Shown in pieces: positions 22,842 to 34,914 of a DNA stretch of 64,000 bases (its first letter is position 1; each line of letters starts with the position of its first letter). Under the pieces are notes generated by a model. It worked only from the letters and a program-made list of their open reading frames with translations. It had not been told where the DNA came from and ran no database searches. The position numbers and the translations under genes are program-made. The stretch is taken from the NCBI GenBank assembly GCA_947179485.1, contig OX359245.1, forward strand, positions 8,537,001-8,601,000, written 5' to 3'. The DNA comes from Allacma fusca (taxonomy: Eukaryota > Arthropoda > Collembola > Symphypleona > Sminthuridae).

Positions 22842-23400
22842 TTGTAGTAAGATATTGTAAGGTATGAATACATAGTTGTAAGAAGTGTAGTTGTAAGAAG
22901 TGATTTTAGCCATGTAATAAAATTGTTATTAGTGTTAAAGGTCAGCTCTAGCTGCGTCTAGAGCAGAGTTAAAAATCCCTGACGAGGGACTTCTCACGCT
23001 CCACTTTTGGACGCGTCTCATCTTATGGAATGATGTATGAATCACACACGACAGTTTTAAAGTGTGTGCAAATCTTATTTGCGAACTTCAGTCATAGACT
23101 GAGAGTTATTCCTTTCTGTTTGATTTTAAGAATCCTCCGAGATTCCCCTTTTGTTCTATTTTTAAGTTTCTGAAGTTATTGTTGAAGTAATTATCATTTC
23201 GTTTTCAGTTTCATTTTTGAATAAATAATCAGCCTTCGGGTTATCTTATTCAATAATTGTGTGGATTACATTTGAGGCTTTTATTAATTGCTTTCATCCA
23301 ATTAATTACATTTTTAGCACGATTCATAGTTAATCAAGTTTGGAATGTTACTCAAATGGAGTGACCTCAACTTGACCTTAATATGGTGGCCCATGTCAAA
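22842..23400 (+). repeat. possible 5' LTR and leader of the Gypsy-like element
   Basis: A TG start near 22842, a GAATAAATAA polyadenylation-like signal near 23218, and a TGG-starting stretch near 23384 that could be a primer-binding site, all upstream of gag. No matching 3' LTR was found after the env-like gene, so this is tentative. Confidence 0.3.
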
Positions 23401-23932
23401 GACTTTTCACCAGTTTGTCCGTGAATAAGTCACCCGAATAGCTCTCAGATTAGGCTCCCCGGGTTAAAAAGCGCAATAATTAAGGAAAACGTTTGAGATT
23501 TTGGCATTCTTTTGAGATTGAATTTTAACATGAGGTTTGTCTAACGGTTGATTTTATTCCCGTCTTGAGAATTTTTAAAGGACTTGTAGATTACTCCTAC
23601 TGACGTCAGGTGGACCAAGTGGCGCAAACTGCTGTCTTGGACTGCCCCCGATTCTACTCTCCTGGCCCACGGAGGTTCCGAGGATTGAGTCATTGTTCGC
23701 AGAGGATTTGCGTGCCCATACAAGATTTTGCAGAGGATTTGCCTGCCTTACTGGATTTTCAGAGGACCTTTTCCTGCTTTCGAGTTTTCCACAGAAGATT
23801 TTTCCTGTGTGTTTTATAGTGTTGACAGCGTGATTTTCCTGTCCAAGTGTTTAAGTGATTTATTATTTTGGTCATATCAAGACTTACTGATGTTTTACTG
23901 GATAAAGGTACGTCAATAATTATGGTTTTTTT

Positions 23933-25424
23933 ATGTCTGGCTCTAAAAAGCCTCCAAAGAAACCCCTTGCATCTCAATCATCAATTTCACCTCCACCTCA
24001 AGGTCGTTCAACTCGTTCAAATTCTAACCCTGACATTTTAGATAAAGATCAATTAGCTAAGGTTTTAAAGGCTGCTCGCAAGCGCCAACCTGTAACTACC
24101 GTTTCTAGTAGCACGGCCCAAACTCCTAACTACTACAAATGTTCCACTAATTCCACCCCTTAAAACAAAAACTACTAAACCTACTCCTAGTGCAAGTTTT
24201 ACTCAAAGTGCTTCGCAGAAAAATACAAAACGTGCTTCTCGTAAATTTAAGATCCCACCTCCGGTAATAAATGTATGTGATTTATTCAAAGAACCTAGCG
24301 GTTATTTTTCAGCAGTTTATTATCACACCAACAAAATGACGACGAATCCCCCCACTATCGTCATTCAAACCCCTCCAGCGAATTCGTTTCTTAATTTTAG
24401 GAAAACTAATCAATTTGATCCGGCGAATCATGATGTTTTTGATTTTATTATGGATTTGGAGCGGATTGTTGGTTTACTTAAATGGGATTGGGCGGAGTTA
24501 CAAAATAATCTCTCCAATTTATTATTGCCTGATCCATTTCTTTGGCTACAGGGTGAAATTAGACGTACAGGTTCCACTGTAGTAGATATTCCCACTATGT
24601 ATGCAGCTCTTCGTGAGAGATACGGTAAAAGCCGTCAAGTTTATTGGCACCAACTTAAGTCAAAAATTCAAGTAGAAAAAGAGTCATGTGCAAAATTTTT
24701 GTAAGCTATGGATACACTTTGTTCCCGATATGATGCAAATATGCCCGTCGCTGATAGAGTGGCTTGAAGCATTTCGAGACTACTTCAAAAATACGCCCAG
24801 GCTACTAGCGGATTAAGTTTTACTAGTATCGCAGCCCTTGTTAGATTTTGCGAACATCGTGAGTTTCAACAAGAAGCTACTCCCATGCCAGATACTACTG
24901 CTAAATTATTAGCTTTGGAAGAACAAATCAAAAAGTTAACTACTTCCGATGCCCCCATGCTCAAGTTAATGCATTGAATGGTAACCAACCTGCCCAACGC
25001 AATAATAGTCGTCGCGGACGAGGCGGTGGCAGAAATAATAATGATGGTGCTCCTCGTAATAATAATAATCAAAATAATGGTAATAATAATAATCCCAACC
25101 CCGCTCGTGGGCTCCAATGCTACAATTGCAACAAATTTGGTCATTTTGCTCGGGACTGCCGGTCGGGAAATGGGCAGAGGGGACCCAACAATCAGAACCA
25201 GGGTCCCCAAAACAATCAAAATCGACAACAATTCCAGAACCGCAACAATGGTCAACGGAATTATCAAAACAACAATTTCCGCCGCAACAACAACTTCAAT
25301 CCCAACAATCGACAGAATGTTCAAAGAGTGGAACTTGCTTTTGCGCCTCCACAGGCTGCAATTCCCCAGCAAGTCCAAGAAAATCCCACTCTACAGTCCT
25401 ACCCACAGATTACTGACCCTCTGT
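23933..25424 (+). pseudogene. gag: Ty3/Gypsy-type gag, broken
   Basis: Starts at ATG 23933. The frame shifts near 24130 and continues through 24336-24704 (capsid-like helical part with a Trp-rich stretch). It then passes two stops (24702, 24766) and ends as a Gly/Asn/Arg-rich nucleocapsid (24974-25424) with one zinc knuckle, Cys-x2-Cys-x4-His-x4-Cys, at about 25117-25160. The polar Asn/Gln runs produce long shadow frames on both strands. It would package the element's RNA; here it is inactive. Confidence 0.75.
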
Positions 25425-25428
25425 AAAT

Positions 25429-26355
25429 GTATTAAGTGCTACACATTGCCCCTACATCATGTGCTATTTTACCTCAGTGACAATTGATGCTTTAGTTGAT
25501 ACTGGTGCTACACATACATTAATTTTACGAAGTGCAGTGCCAGCTGAGTGCAAAATTTTGCCCGGCCCTCCCTGTCATATGATGACAGCTGACAAAACCA
25601 AACTTAAAACTTCAAGTGTAGTAACTTTGTGTTTTAAGTTAGATAATATTCAATACAAAACTACAGCTCATGTGTTAGAAACTCTCACCCCCTCATTCCT
25701 TTTATTGTGTGCATTCCTTAAACAATACACATTGGTTGTAGATGTTAGTCGTAGTATTATGTATAATTCAAAAGTGACCCATTATCTTCGTAGTCATGCA
25801 TACAACGAAGTGTGCTACGCGGAATGTGGATGCTCCTTACCAGTGAAATCCTTGTTTACTATTAACCTTCCTCCTCGACGTCAAATGTACATTCCAACCA
25901 CAGACATGAATTCCATTCATACATGTGCGTTCATCCCCAATCCTACAGTAGAAAGTTGGGTAGTAGAAGTTATTTTCCCTCCTGTAATAAACCATAGTAA
26001 AAATGTTTTATTGGCTTCCAATGTGTCTCGCTCTCCTCAACTTATTGTTGCAGGCACAATTTTAGGTTGCTCACAACGGTATGAGTTTGTTCAAGCCCTC
26101 TCTTCTGTCCCAGTTATTCCCTCTGAAATTAAACCATTGACTACTGAACAACTTTCAGTTATCAATATTAATTCTCATCTTACCCCAGACCAGCGTCATG
26201 CTATTATTCAACTTTTAAATCGGTATTCTTATCTTTTTGCATGGAGCATTAATGATTTACAGGCTTGCATTCTCCCTCCTATGCGTATACAGTTGAACTC
26301 GGATGTTCCAGTTCAGTCCAAACCGTATAGACTTAGTCCCCTTGAAGTTGCTCCC
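25429..26355 (+). pseudogene. pol: aspartic protease and start of reverse transcriptase
   Basis: An open frame (first Met 25459, open from about 25429) contains the protease signature Asp-Thr-Gly-Ala-Thr near 25498 and a typical hydrophobic strand later. A linker leads to the first ~60 residues of a Gypsy reverse transcriptase (Pro-Tyr-Arg-x-Ser-Pro near 26320-26340). The catalytic palm, RNase H and integrase are absent: the frame jumps at about 26350 into unrelated Pro/Ser-rich sequence, which implies an internal deletion of a few kb. Confidence 0.75.
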
Positions 26356-26944
26356 TACCTCGAGTCCTCTAACAAATGCAAAATATCATTGCCACAGTCG
26401 CCCGCCTATTCAGATGTCAGCTCCGAGTCACTCGCAAGCTCAGTTTTTAGTAGTTCCGCCAGAGGTTCACCCCAACCCGGTACCTCCGGCGTGCCAAGAT
26501 TTTTCCACCCCAAATGTGACTCACCCTCAGTGTCAGTTCAAAAACCTGTCATTAATCCGACCCGCTCAAAGCGATCCAATTCGCGTGCGGAACGAGGCTC
26601 CTGCATATCGCCTTCCCTCCTTCGAAGTGCTTCGTTCGGGACTTCCGTCCACGACAGTTTCTTCCACAACGAGCACGATGAGCCGGCCTCCGCTCTCTTC
26701 GGAGAATCCGCCTCATCACCAGGAATCGTCGTCCCAATTTCCGGGGACTCCTCCGACGACTCGGTCACATATGTCTCCACAGTTCCTGCTAAACGACAGA
26801 GGAGAATTTGTGGCCTCTCCACAAAGTTCACCACGCTCTGTGTTTTCTTCCTCATCTGCTCCGGCGGAGCGGCCCCACTACCCCCGCCCGGAGGATGGAA
26901 CAGCTTACCATCCCTCACACATGGATTCAGTCTCTCCAAAATGA
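26356..26944 (+). pseudogene. Pro/Ser-rich segment after pol deletion
   Basis: Two frames are open across this GC-richer stretch: the one fused to protease (to 27081), and another (26303-26944) that is rich in Pro/Ser with no stop. The second ends near the start of the env-like region and is probably the original frame, perhaps the tail of pol after integrase. The frame fused to protease would then be a by-product of the deletion. Confidence 0.45.
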
Positions 26945-27084
26945 AAAAACAACAGGCTCTTTCCAACCAAAAGTTATTGATTCCTCCTCAAAGGTCAGTA
27001 AGTATTAACACACTTTATTCTAAAGTTCCCCCGAATCCTTTTATCACTAAAATAATAAGAAAAAGCGTGCTAATGCATTAAAAG

Positions 27085-27689
27085 TGATGGCTCTTGGAGC
27101 CGGTTTTGTGCTTGCTCCTCCCGTAATTGCTAAAGTGCTTGATTTTGTGCCTTCACCTTCTAATACCTTCAATCAAAACCTTCCTCCTCATTAACTTCTC
27201 AAAGAAGATGTTACTAGTGCGAGTGAAAGTGTTAATTTCAGCCCTAACGTGACCTTGTCTCCCATGGAACAAGCCATACAAGATTTCAAGCTACTCCAAC
27301 TCATGCTGATTGCCGACCCTAAAACTTTCAATTTTGAGGACGTCGTAAATTCCACCAAAGCTACTCCAGCCCCTCCGACTGCACAAGAACAGTCTTTTAA
27401 ACTTCCAGTCATCCCTGCCGTCATTCCAACCCCTCAACTTGAAGTTGGCCTCGGCACCGGTGATTATAATTTGGAATTCCGAATTTTCTCCATAACTGGT
27501 ATTGTTTTCTTTACTCTTTTTGGTTTACTTTTAATCATTTACGGTTGTTACCGTTATCGCCGCACTTCTTCGCGTCAACACGGACACCTCCAGCAGGCCG
27601 TTGTCGTGTCAACTCCTGAAGAAAATAACAACGCCCAGCATCCTGCTCCCGTTGTTACCTTCCCCGTGCTTATTGACTTTCATCACTAA
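27085..27689 (+). pseudogene. env-like C-terminal protein with one membrane segment
   Basis: A frame from about 27064 (stop near 27194) continues 27249-27689 to TAA. Near 27480-27545 there is a ~23-residue hydrophobic segment (Ile/Phe/Leu/Gly-rich) followed by Tyr-Arg-Tyr-Arg-Arg and a ~45-residue hydrophilic tail, the layout of a type I membrane protein C-terminus. Position after pol suggests the envelope-like gene of an errantivirus-type element. No fusion peptide or cleavage site is recognised. Confidence 0.5.
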
Positions 27690-28287
27690 AGTGCTTGTGT
27701 ATATAAAAGTGTGGTGTTAAAAATATTTTTAGTCAGTGTATTTAGTACTTAGAATTATGAAATTTCACAAATTGTCATAGTTTTAAGTGGCTTTCAGTAG
27801 TGAGGCAAACTTGATAATGTCTTCCTTGTAAATTATCAAGTGTAAGTATAAATGAAAAACACAAAACCAATCTTTTGTCTCTCTTCTATCTACTCTGCTA
27901 ATAATATAGTGGCATCCCCATATATTGGCAGGTATTTAGCCATCCCTTGGGAACCACTATATAGGAAATTCACTGTACATACATTGTAGTTCTATGTGGA
28001 AATAACAGGAAACACTTTACAAAATGAAATTGCATCCACAAGTTAGTAAATTCAAGTATTATTTAAAAAAAACACAGCAATCACACACTAGTTATATTTT
28101 CCACTTGTCCTACTGTTACTAATTTAAAGTTAAAATTGAAACAAAATAATGTACAGGTAATTTGATTTGGATTCCATCACAACCAAAAAACATGTGAACG
28201 TCAACTGCTGTTGATGAAACATGGAGAATTTGGCGGTTATAATCTATGTCTTGTACAAATGCCGAGGAGCGCAGAATCCTTGTCAAA

Positions 28288-28500
28288 GCAAGTACAGGAT
28301 TTTTCTAAGAATGTCCTATGGTACCCCCAAATTGTAGGATTTTTCTGAAAATGTACTATGGTACTCCAGCTTGCTAGATATGTGGCACCCAACTTATAGG
28401 ATTTTTCTAAAAACTTCCTATGGTACTCGCACTTGCAAGATTTGTGCTACCTAACTATAGGATTTTTCTAAAAACTTCCAATGATACCCTAACTTATAAG
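28288..28500 (+). repeat. about four tandem ~62-bp units
   Basis: Units begin TAGGATTTTTCTAAAAACTT and run through CCTATGGTAC to the next start. Units 2 and 3 are complete, the first and last are partial and diverged. Confidence 0.7.
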
Positions 28501-28639
28501 AATCGCTTGCAATTTTCTGACGAGCTGAATGATTTCTATAAGATCCTATATCGCTTATGGGATTTCTGGTACATTTTCTCACAGAACTTGCATCCTATAG
28601 GAATCCCATACAGTTTTGAGTGACTGGGTTGGTTCAAGA

Positions 28640-29760
28640 TATGAAGTCAAAGGAGTTAGGAGCGTGAAATAAATGTTGTGTTTTAGTTTGTTAGTCTCTG
28701 ATTTTTTTTATTCCCACGCACATGTTGTTTCAGAAAATGTTCTTCATAGGGAATTATTTGGGTATCCTTGGGAAATATTTCTGGACAGCCAGCGTCAGAC
28801 GAAAGAAACACAGGAGGATTAAAATGAGCAATAAAAAGTTTTAGGGAGATTGGGACTTTACAAAAATGTTTCAAAGAATTTGATAGTTTTAATTAGGAGT
28901 TTGTTTTTAACTACCGCAAGATTTATTGCAACGGGTGCCAATGGTTGGTCAACCTTTAAAATTGCAGGTGTTCAAACGAAATAAAAACCAGCATTTGATT
29001 AAATATTTCCAACACCCGACATATGTTAGCAATACAAACATCCAAATATTTAATTCCTCAGAATTTTTCCTCCGCCCATCAAATGCGACGTTGATTTCTA
29101 TCAACCAAAAACATTTAGTACAACTGGTCACTGTCTTCGGTAAAATATTATTCTGATTGTACTATTCTAACCTCACAGCCGTGGAAAAAACCAGCAAAAA
29201 TTAAACAAACGGCGTGAAAGCTTAAACATTAAAAAAAAATCATCCCACCGTTTTAGCTAATTCTTAATGAAAAATATCGTGGTGTTAGATTTAATGGTTT
29301 ATTTGAACTGGTCTTTAACGGATCTCCCCATGCCTTGCTTTTATTTCATACTGTTCTCACTGTGTTAAATGCAGGGGTTTTAAGAGAATATGTCGAAATG
29401 TTTCGGTCCAAGAAAATTGGGAGATGAACCGGTCTTTTAATTTTAAAATATTAAAATGTATTTCGGTTGTATAGTAACAAGAAATATGTTTAAGGATAAA
29501 AAATGCCTTATTCGAGGTAAATATAAATCTTGCTACACTGTCTCGAAACCTCTCGTCTGATTTCCGTCCGACGGCTTAATTGTGAGTCAAGCGTAAAGTG
29601 AGCTTAGTTTTTAGGTAATTTTAAAATAGGTTTAATTTCGGTGGTAATCGTTTAAAATATTGCAAATCGGTGAGAATTATTCGGCTGGATTCCCTTTTAT
29701 GTACTTAATCATTCAGTGCTGTTCAATCTTAAACTGAACTAAAAAAAGTAGTTCCAGCTG
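28640..29760. repeat. diverged repeat block shared with 62380-63905
   Basis: Long collinear similarity to 62380-63905, clearest at 29440-29750 versus 63600-63900 (ends in CAATCTTAAACTGAACT-like sequence in both). Several small indels; no coding frame is conserved. Confidence 0.7.
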
Positions 29761-32700
29761 TATCAAACAGAGTAAGCAAATTGGATTACAGATTTTATCA
29801 TTATCGTCTTTGCTTTATAATATCGTAGCAACTGCATGAACCTCAATCGATAGATAATTTTTGATTTCGTTGATAATGTAACTTTCTAAATTATCGCTTA
29901 TTGGGGAAAGTACAAGAATGAGCTTTATTTCCTGGTGTTGAACGAATGCGAGTTTAGTAGACACATGTCATCTAAATTTCATTTGTGCTCATTGGTAATA
30001 GCAATTTATCAAATAATTAATACCAGGGACGGGAATCGGAATCCGAATTTCACAGTGCCCCAAAAACTTTGTACCTCGATTGTATGTAAATGCACAGTTG
30101 CATTGATTAGTTGTAAGTATAGACAAATTGATCAATGATAGTAGAATCGGAATTTAAAAAGAATTTTTGAAATTCGATACTTACAATAGCTAAAAAACGG
30201 GTTTAAAGAAAAGTATTGGAATCGGAATCGGAATTAGTATCCGAAAAAAACTAACAAAAATTGAAAATTTGTTTCGACCATAAAAAGCTTTTTGTCAAGT
30301 ATTTCCTTAGTATCTCAAGGTTTAAAAAAGTATTCGTATTCATGCCTCTTCCCGTCCATGATTAATACTACATTTCATTGAACTTTGCCATTTGGACAAC
30401 TTAAACAGTTACTTCCAGCAGCCCACGTATGTACGATATAACAACACAACCCAAAAATGTAATTGCTGCTTAACGTTCCACCATTTCTCCTACTTTGTAT
30501 TAAATGTTTTTCTCGACAGCAAAAGCGGTCGAATTTCTAAGGCAAAATTAATCACATACCCCTTACAATAGATCTGAATCCGACAAAAGAACCTTAATGT
30601 TATTTTACAAATACGTTTAATATGCAGGGTAACAATATCCAGAGACTTCAAAGTAATTTGTAAATATCCGATAAGCAAATTAAAAGCAACTTTTCTAAAA
30701 CAACTACAGTCGAATTTTAAAAGCTTTAAATTATTTAATATGTGTTGCCTAATTCTCTCAAACTATGATTCCATCACATTTAGAAACAAATAAATAATAA
30801 CTAATTTTTTTAAATCCTTCTATTTATTGAAAAATTTTTGAGCTGTAGGAAACAACATTGAGTATGACTCGTTCTTAAAAATGAATGACCTGCGAACATT
30901 CATATTTTCGGGTTGTGCTTCTAGCATAAATTGCTGTGTATTTATATAATTTTAAATCAACAAGTGCTACTGAAAGGAAGCCCTTTGAAATTTAACGTGT
31001 TCTAAAGGAAAGAATCTTCTTATCTGTATTTCTTGGTAAGATGATTTTAAAGAAGCAATTCTCGGAAATCTTAGCAAAAGTGATGCCCATGACCACAAAT
31101 CCAACTTAGCATTTCCTTCAGAAGTCCAGGTAATTTCAATGGTTTTCGAATATTTTTAATGGGGAATATAAAAGGACCGCCCATAAGATATTGCTTATTG
31201 AATTTTTATCTGAAACGGGATTTTCATTCTATGTCCGATTTACAAAAGAATAATTGTCAACACACAACTTGTATTTCAATAAATGTCCTAATTTTGGTAG
31301 GGAATTTTCAAATATGTGCAGTCATTTTAAACATACGTCATAAAAATTCAAAAATTTATATAGTTCGTACGTACAGATACAAATCACGCTTTTGAGAGCT
31401 GCAACAATTATCTCTCATGATTAGACTTTCCATTCTGGTAACAAAAAAGCAACTAGCGTGGAGATTAGTCATTCCAAACGAATTTCATTTAATTCGTTAT
31501 TTCAATTCTCAATAACACAATCACTCAGTCCACTAGCAATGTAGCTCAAAATCAAATAAAACTATTATTAATGCCTACATTTACCCCTTGCTGAACAGTT
31601 ACGCATAATTTTAACTCCGAATATTAAATAAAAATTTCAATCAAAAATGCATTTTTTAAAGTGCTTTTGATTAAAAAAAGGAAATAACAAAAATTGTAGA
31701 ATGCATTTTCGAAATTTTCATATCAATTTCAAAGAACTATAACTTTAATTTCGTGTTTAACAAAAATGACTAAATCAAACTGTAATTCGTCCAAATTCTA
31801 TTTTTACGGGGCGAAGTGTCAGCTTAAGTGGAGTGAAATCATTAGTTTTTCGATGGGATTTCATATCATTGTACCTTAAACTAATTCGGAAATTTTCCCA
31901 GTAGAATTTGGAAACTAAAGGAAGGATATAACTCAGAATTAATTGAAAATGAGATTTTCAAACCAAGATTTTTGTAATACATTTTGGAGAACAATGTGTA
32001 TAGGAAATTTTTAAGTAATAAATATTTGATGAAGCTCAAAATTCTTCTAATATAATCGGTTTCTAATTTTCAAAATTTGCTACTATATTTCAGAGAAATA
32101 TATCCCCAATGGCGTGGTAGTACAAATATAATTTCATGTGTATAAAGTGGAGTCTAAATTTAGTTTTTAAGGGGTGAAGCATTGGCTTAAGTGGAGTAAA
32201 ATCAGTTTTTCAAAAGGATTTCATATCATTGTCCCTTTCCAGCTAAATATAATTCGTATCTTTTCCTAGTCAAATTCGAAAACTAAAGATGGGATACTTA
32301 AATCTAAATTTGAAAATAAACGTCTCAATCGAATCACGTGTGAACAATTTTTTTTATAATAATCAAATTCAAATAATTACACACAATTTAGGAAGGAATT
32401 CAAAACGACCTCAAATATTAATTACCAATTTTTAATTTGATTGGGAATTCAAATTCAGTCACGTAACCTTAAATAAATAAATTTAATGGATGGCGCATCT
32501 TTCAATTCACAGTCTCAATTCTCTAGTTCAATTCTTACTGAACACCTTGTTTTTTGCAATAATAGTAGACCAATGTGTTTCTAATTGCACAAATTATACC
32601 GTGCTTAGTAGAAATAACTTTTATTTAAAAGTAGGTATTGGGAGCAATCATTACTTTTCAACCCAGAAATTAAATTGTTGGTGAATATTGTTAAGACAAG

Positions 32701-33713
32701 TCCGATTGTTTCAGAAACGACAAAAAATTGTTAAGGTCCACTTCGAATTGAGAAAGTTTCTAAAGAAGCATCCTTGTGTATAAAATTCTGCGAGGAATTA
32801 TGATGGTGTACTTAAAATTTATAGTGGAAGTTGACTTTTTCATTATTTTAGATAGAAACAGCTGAAACTACTAACATAAATGAAATCAACTATCAGAAGA
32901 CGAAATAAACTTGTTTTACATGACTTCAGGAAGCCTTGATGGCTTAGGAAAATTTTGAATGGCGGGGGGGGGGGTAAAAATACGTCCCTGGAACATTCTT
33001 AAAAGATTTTCGGACAGGAAACATCTGTTCCATTCAATGTCAGAAAAGGGCTTTTACAACAATATTCAAACAGATTTCTGCTCTTTATCCCCCTCAGAAA
33101 GTTTTTTTCAATGGATGTTGTAACAACGTGTGGTAGGATAGTGCAGCCTATTTGGCAACATTAATTACAGTGTTTGACTTGTCAACACCTTGGTTTCATT
33201 TACATATGGTTGTAGTGACAGACTTCTAAAAGTAGAACAAACTTCAGTAATACTTCAATAAAACTCTCAAAACATGAATATCTGACGTGGAAGCTGTTTT
33301 AAGGTACCCTGTTTTAACAAATTCTAAATTCTAAAGTGTTTTCCTCGAAACAAAAATCCCAAATTAGCGGTTCGGAAAAGTATTTCATTCCCCCATTTTG
33401 TATCAAATTTCCTTCTGGATTGTAAAAAAATATACTTCATTGACCCGGGTCAAGATTTTTGTCCACGGAGGTCAGGAACGGGATGTCAAATGGATTTGTA
33501 AATTTCATATTTATGGATATTTAATCTCGATGTCAAAAAAGAACGTATACTTTATGGGCAATTTTATGTGCTTATCTTGATAGGTGTTTACGTAGAGAAT
33601 TCAGGGTCTGAGCATTAAGCATGCAGATTGAGGGAAATTCATTGTTCGAAATGAAATTAATGACGACCGGAGGAAGAAGAAATTTTGATAAGTGTAATTT
33701 TTTCACGGCTGAC
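29761..33713. repeat. interspersed-repeat sequence without genes
   Basis: Apart from the MITE at 30024-30360, this stretch contains two copies of the family-R start (31811-31930 and 32170-32460), the family-R segment 32930-33150 with a run of ten G near 32963, and AT-rich sequence. Open frames up to 78 codons look like chance. Confidence 0.5.
30024..30360. mobile_element. 337-bp hAT MITE, CAGGGACGGG family
   Basis: The left end is CAGGGACGGGAATCGG and the right end is its approximate complement. Perfect 8-bp target duplication ATTAATAC at 30016-30023 and 30361-30368. Subterminal GGAATCGGAAT motifs. No coding capacity. Confidence 0.9.
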
Positions 33714-34587
33714 CAGGGACGGGATATCGGAAACATACGGATTTAAATTCTGATTCGAATACTTTCTAATTTCGATTTCAATTTTAATTACTTTTTTTAA
33801 TACTAAAAAATTTGAATTCCGATACGGATTCTAATACATTTGAATACTTCTGGAATTTGGATTCCGATTCAAATACTTTTCGGATATTCTTACAAAAACT
33901 GGGAATTTATTCAAAAGAACAATTTAATCGCAAAATCATAGGCGATACATAGCGCATTAAGCGTTTCTAAGCTAAATTACCATGCAAATCATTTAATATA
34001 AATTTAAACGCAGAAAACACATGCTCAACTGAAATTTGAGTAACCGGAAAAGCAAGGTGTGATCCCATAACATTTCTAAAAAAAATCGGAGCAATCTGTT
34101 AACCTGCCTAACTACTTCATACTACATGATGAGAGCAAAATTTAAGTAATGAGAAACTTGATTCACTTAATAGTCCTGTAAGACAGACAACATAAGGCTA
34201 TCTCATCCTGTTTGTAGGAATTTTGGCAACACGGACATCATCTCTCTGCTCATTAACAAGCATACACTTTTCGTTTGCCAAACGTACGTTACTTGGCCTT
34301 TGGATTTTATAATAATTGCATATTACATGTGTGCGGCTTTCAAAAAATGCTTCCTATGAACATTTTCTCGCACATGGCAATATAAAACCCAATGAAATCG
34401 ATACTTTATTGGAATCGGAATTCATTAAAAAATATTCGAATACCGATTCGAATACCCTTGTTTTTGTTCGAATCCAATTTTGGATACAAATACCTTTGTG
34501 AATTGTTTTCCGATTCCAATATCTATTCGGATCATTACCCGAATTTTTTGAATATAATTCCGATTCGAATTCGAATTCTCGTCCCTG
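33714..34587. mobile_element. 874-bp hAT MITE, CAGGGACGGG family
   Basis: The ends are CAGGGACGGGA and TCGTCCCTG. Perfect 8-bp target duplication CGGCTGAC at 33706-33713 and 34588-34595. Subterminal GATTCGAATAC/GGAATC arrays like the MITE at 30024. The interior has no gene. Confidence 0.9.
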
Positions 34588-34914
34588 CGGCTGACAAAAA
34601 CGGGAAAAATGTTTATTTCAAAGCACTAGACTTGCAATAAATTTCATTTTAAGTGTTTCTATCCATAATCCTTAACAAGAAAACCATCTACACAGTAGGT
34701 CCTCGGAATGCCCATAAAATATCTTATATGCAAAGGTATAAAATTATTTTGTGAACCAAATCGCTAAATACTAAATGACTTTTCGAGCTCTGCGACCACA
34801 AAAATTGACAAATTAACCAGTGAAACAAATTTTAGAAAATCTGTATTTTACTACCTATTGTTTAAATATTTATGCTGAATAACCTTATTTGGGTTAAATA
34901 TTCCTTCACGAAAA

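Larger units (their letters stand above)
22750..27975. mobile_element. pogo/Tigger-like TIR element enclosing a Gypsy-type retroelement
   Basis: CAGTGAATTTCCTATATAGT at 22750 is repeated in reverse at the right end (27975), with weaker similarity for about 60 bp, and each end is bordered by TA. This is the end structure of Tc1/mariner-pogo elements. No DDE transposase is present; the interior is retroviral (gag, protease, env-like). The likeliest explanation is a retroelement inserted in a Tigger-like MITE, but its own LTR ends could not be fixed. Confidence 0.55.
22380..28632. mobile_element. possible outer TIR element split by the retroelement
   Basis: GGTCACTCGAAA at about 22383 and its approximate complement ending GAGTGACTGG at about 28630 lie outside the Gypsy-like unit. 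Both are followed inward by similar ATAGGATCCCA / TATGGGATTCC sequence. The match is short and imperfect and no target duplication is clear. Confidence 0.3.

Noticed and set aside
24866-25378. 170-codon - strand frame opposite gag
   Set aside because: It is a shadow of the Asn/Gln-rich nucleocapsid; its Ile/Val/Thr composition is what antisense AAT/CAA codons give.
26538-26966. 142-codon - strand frame opposite the Pro/Ser-rich segment
   Set aside because: A shadow in GC-richer sequence, with no recognised domain.
32963-32973. Run of ten G
   Set aside because: A single homopolymer within a repeat copy; not a structured G-quadruplex motif by itself.
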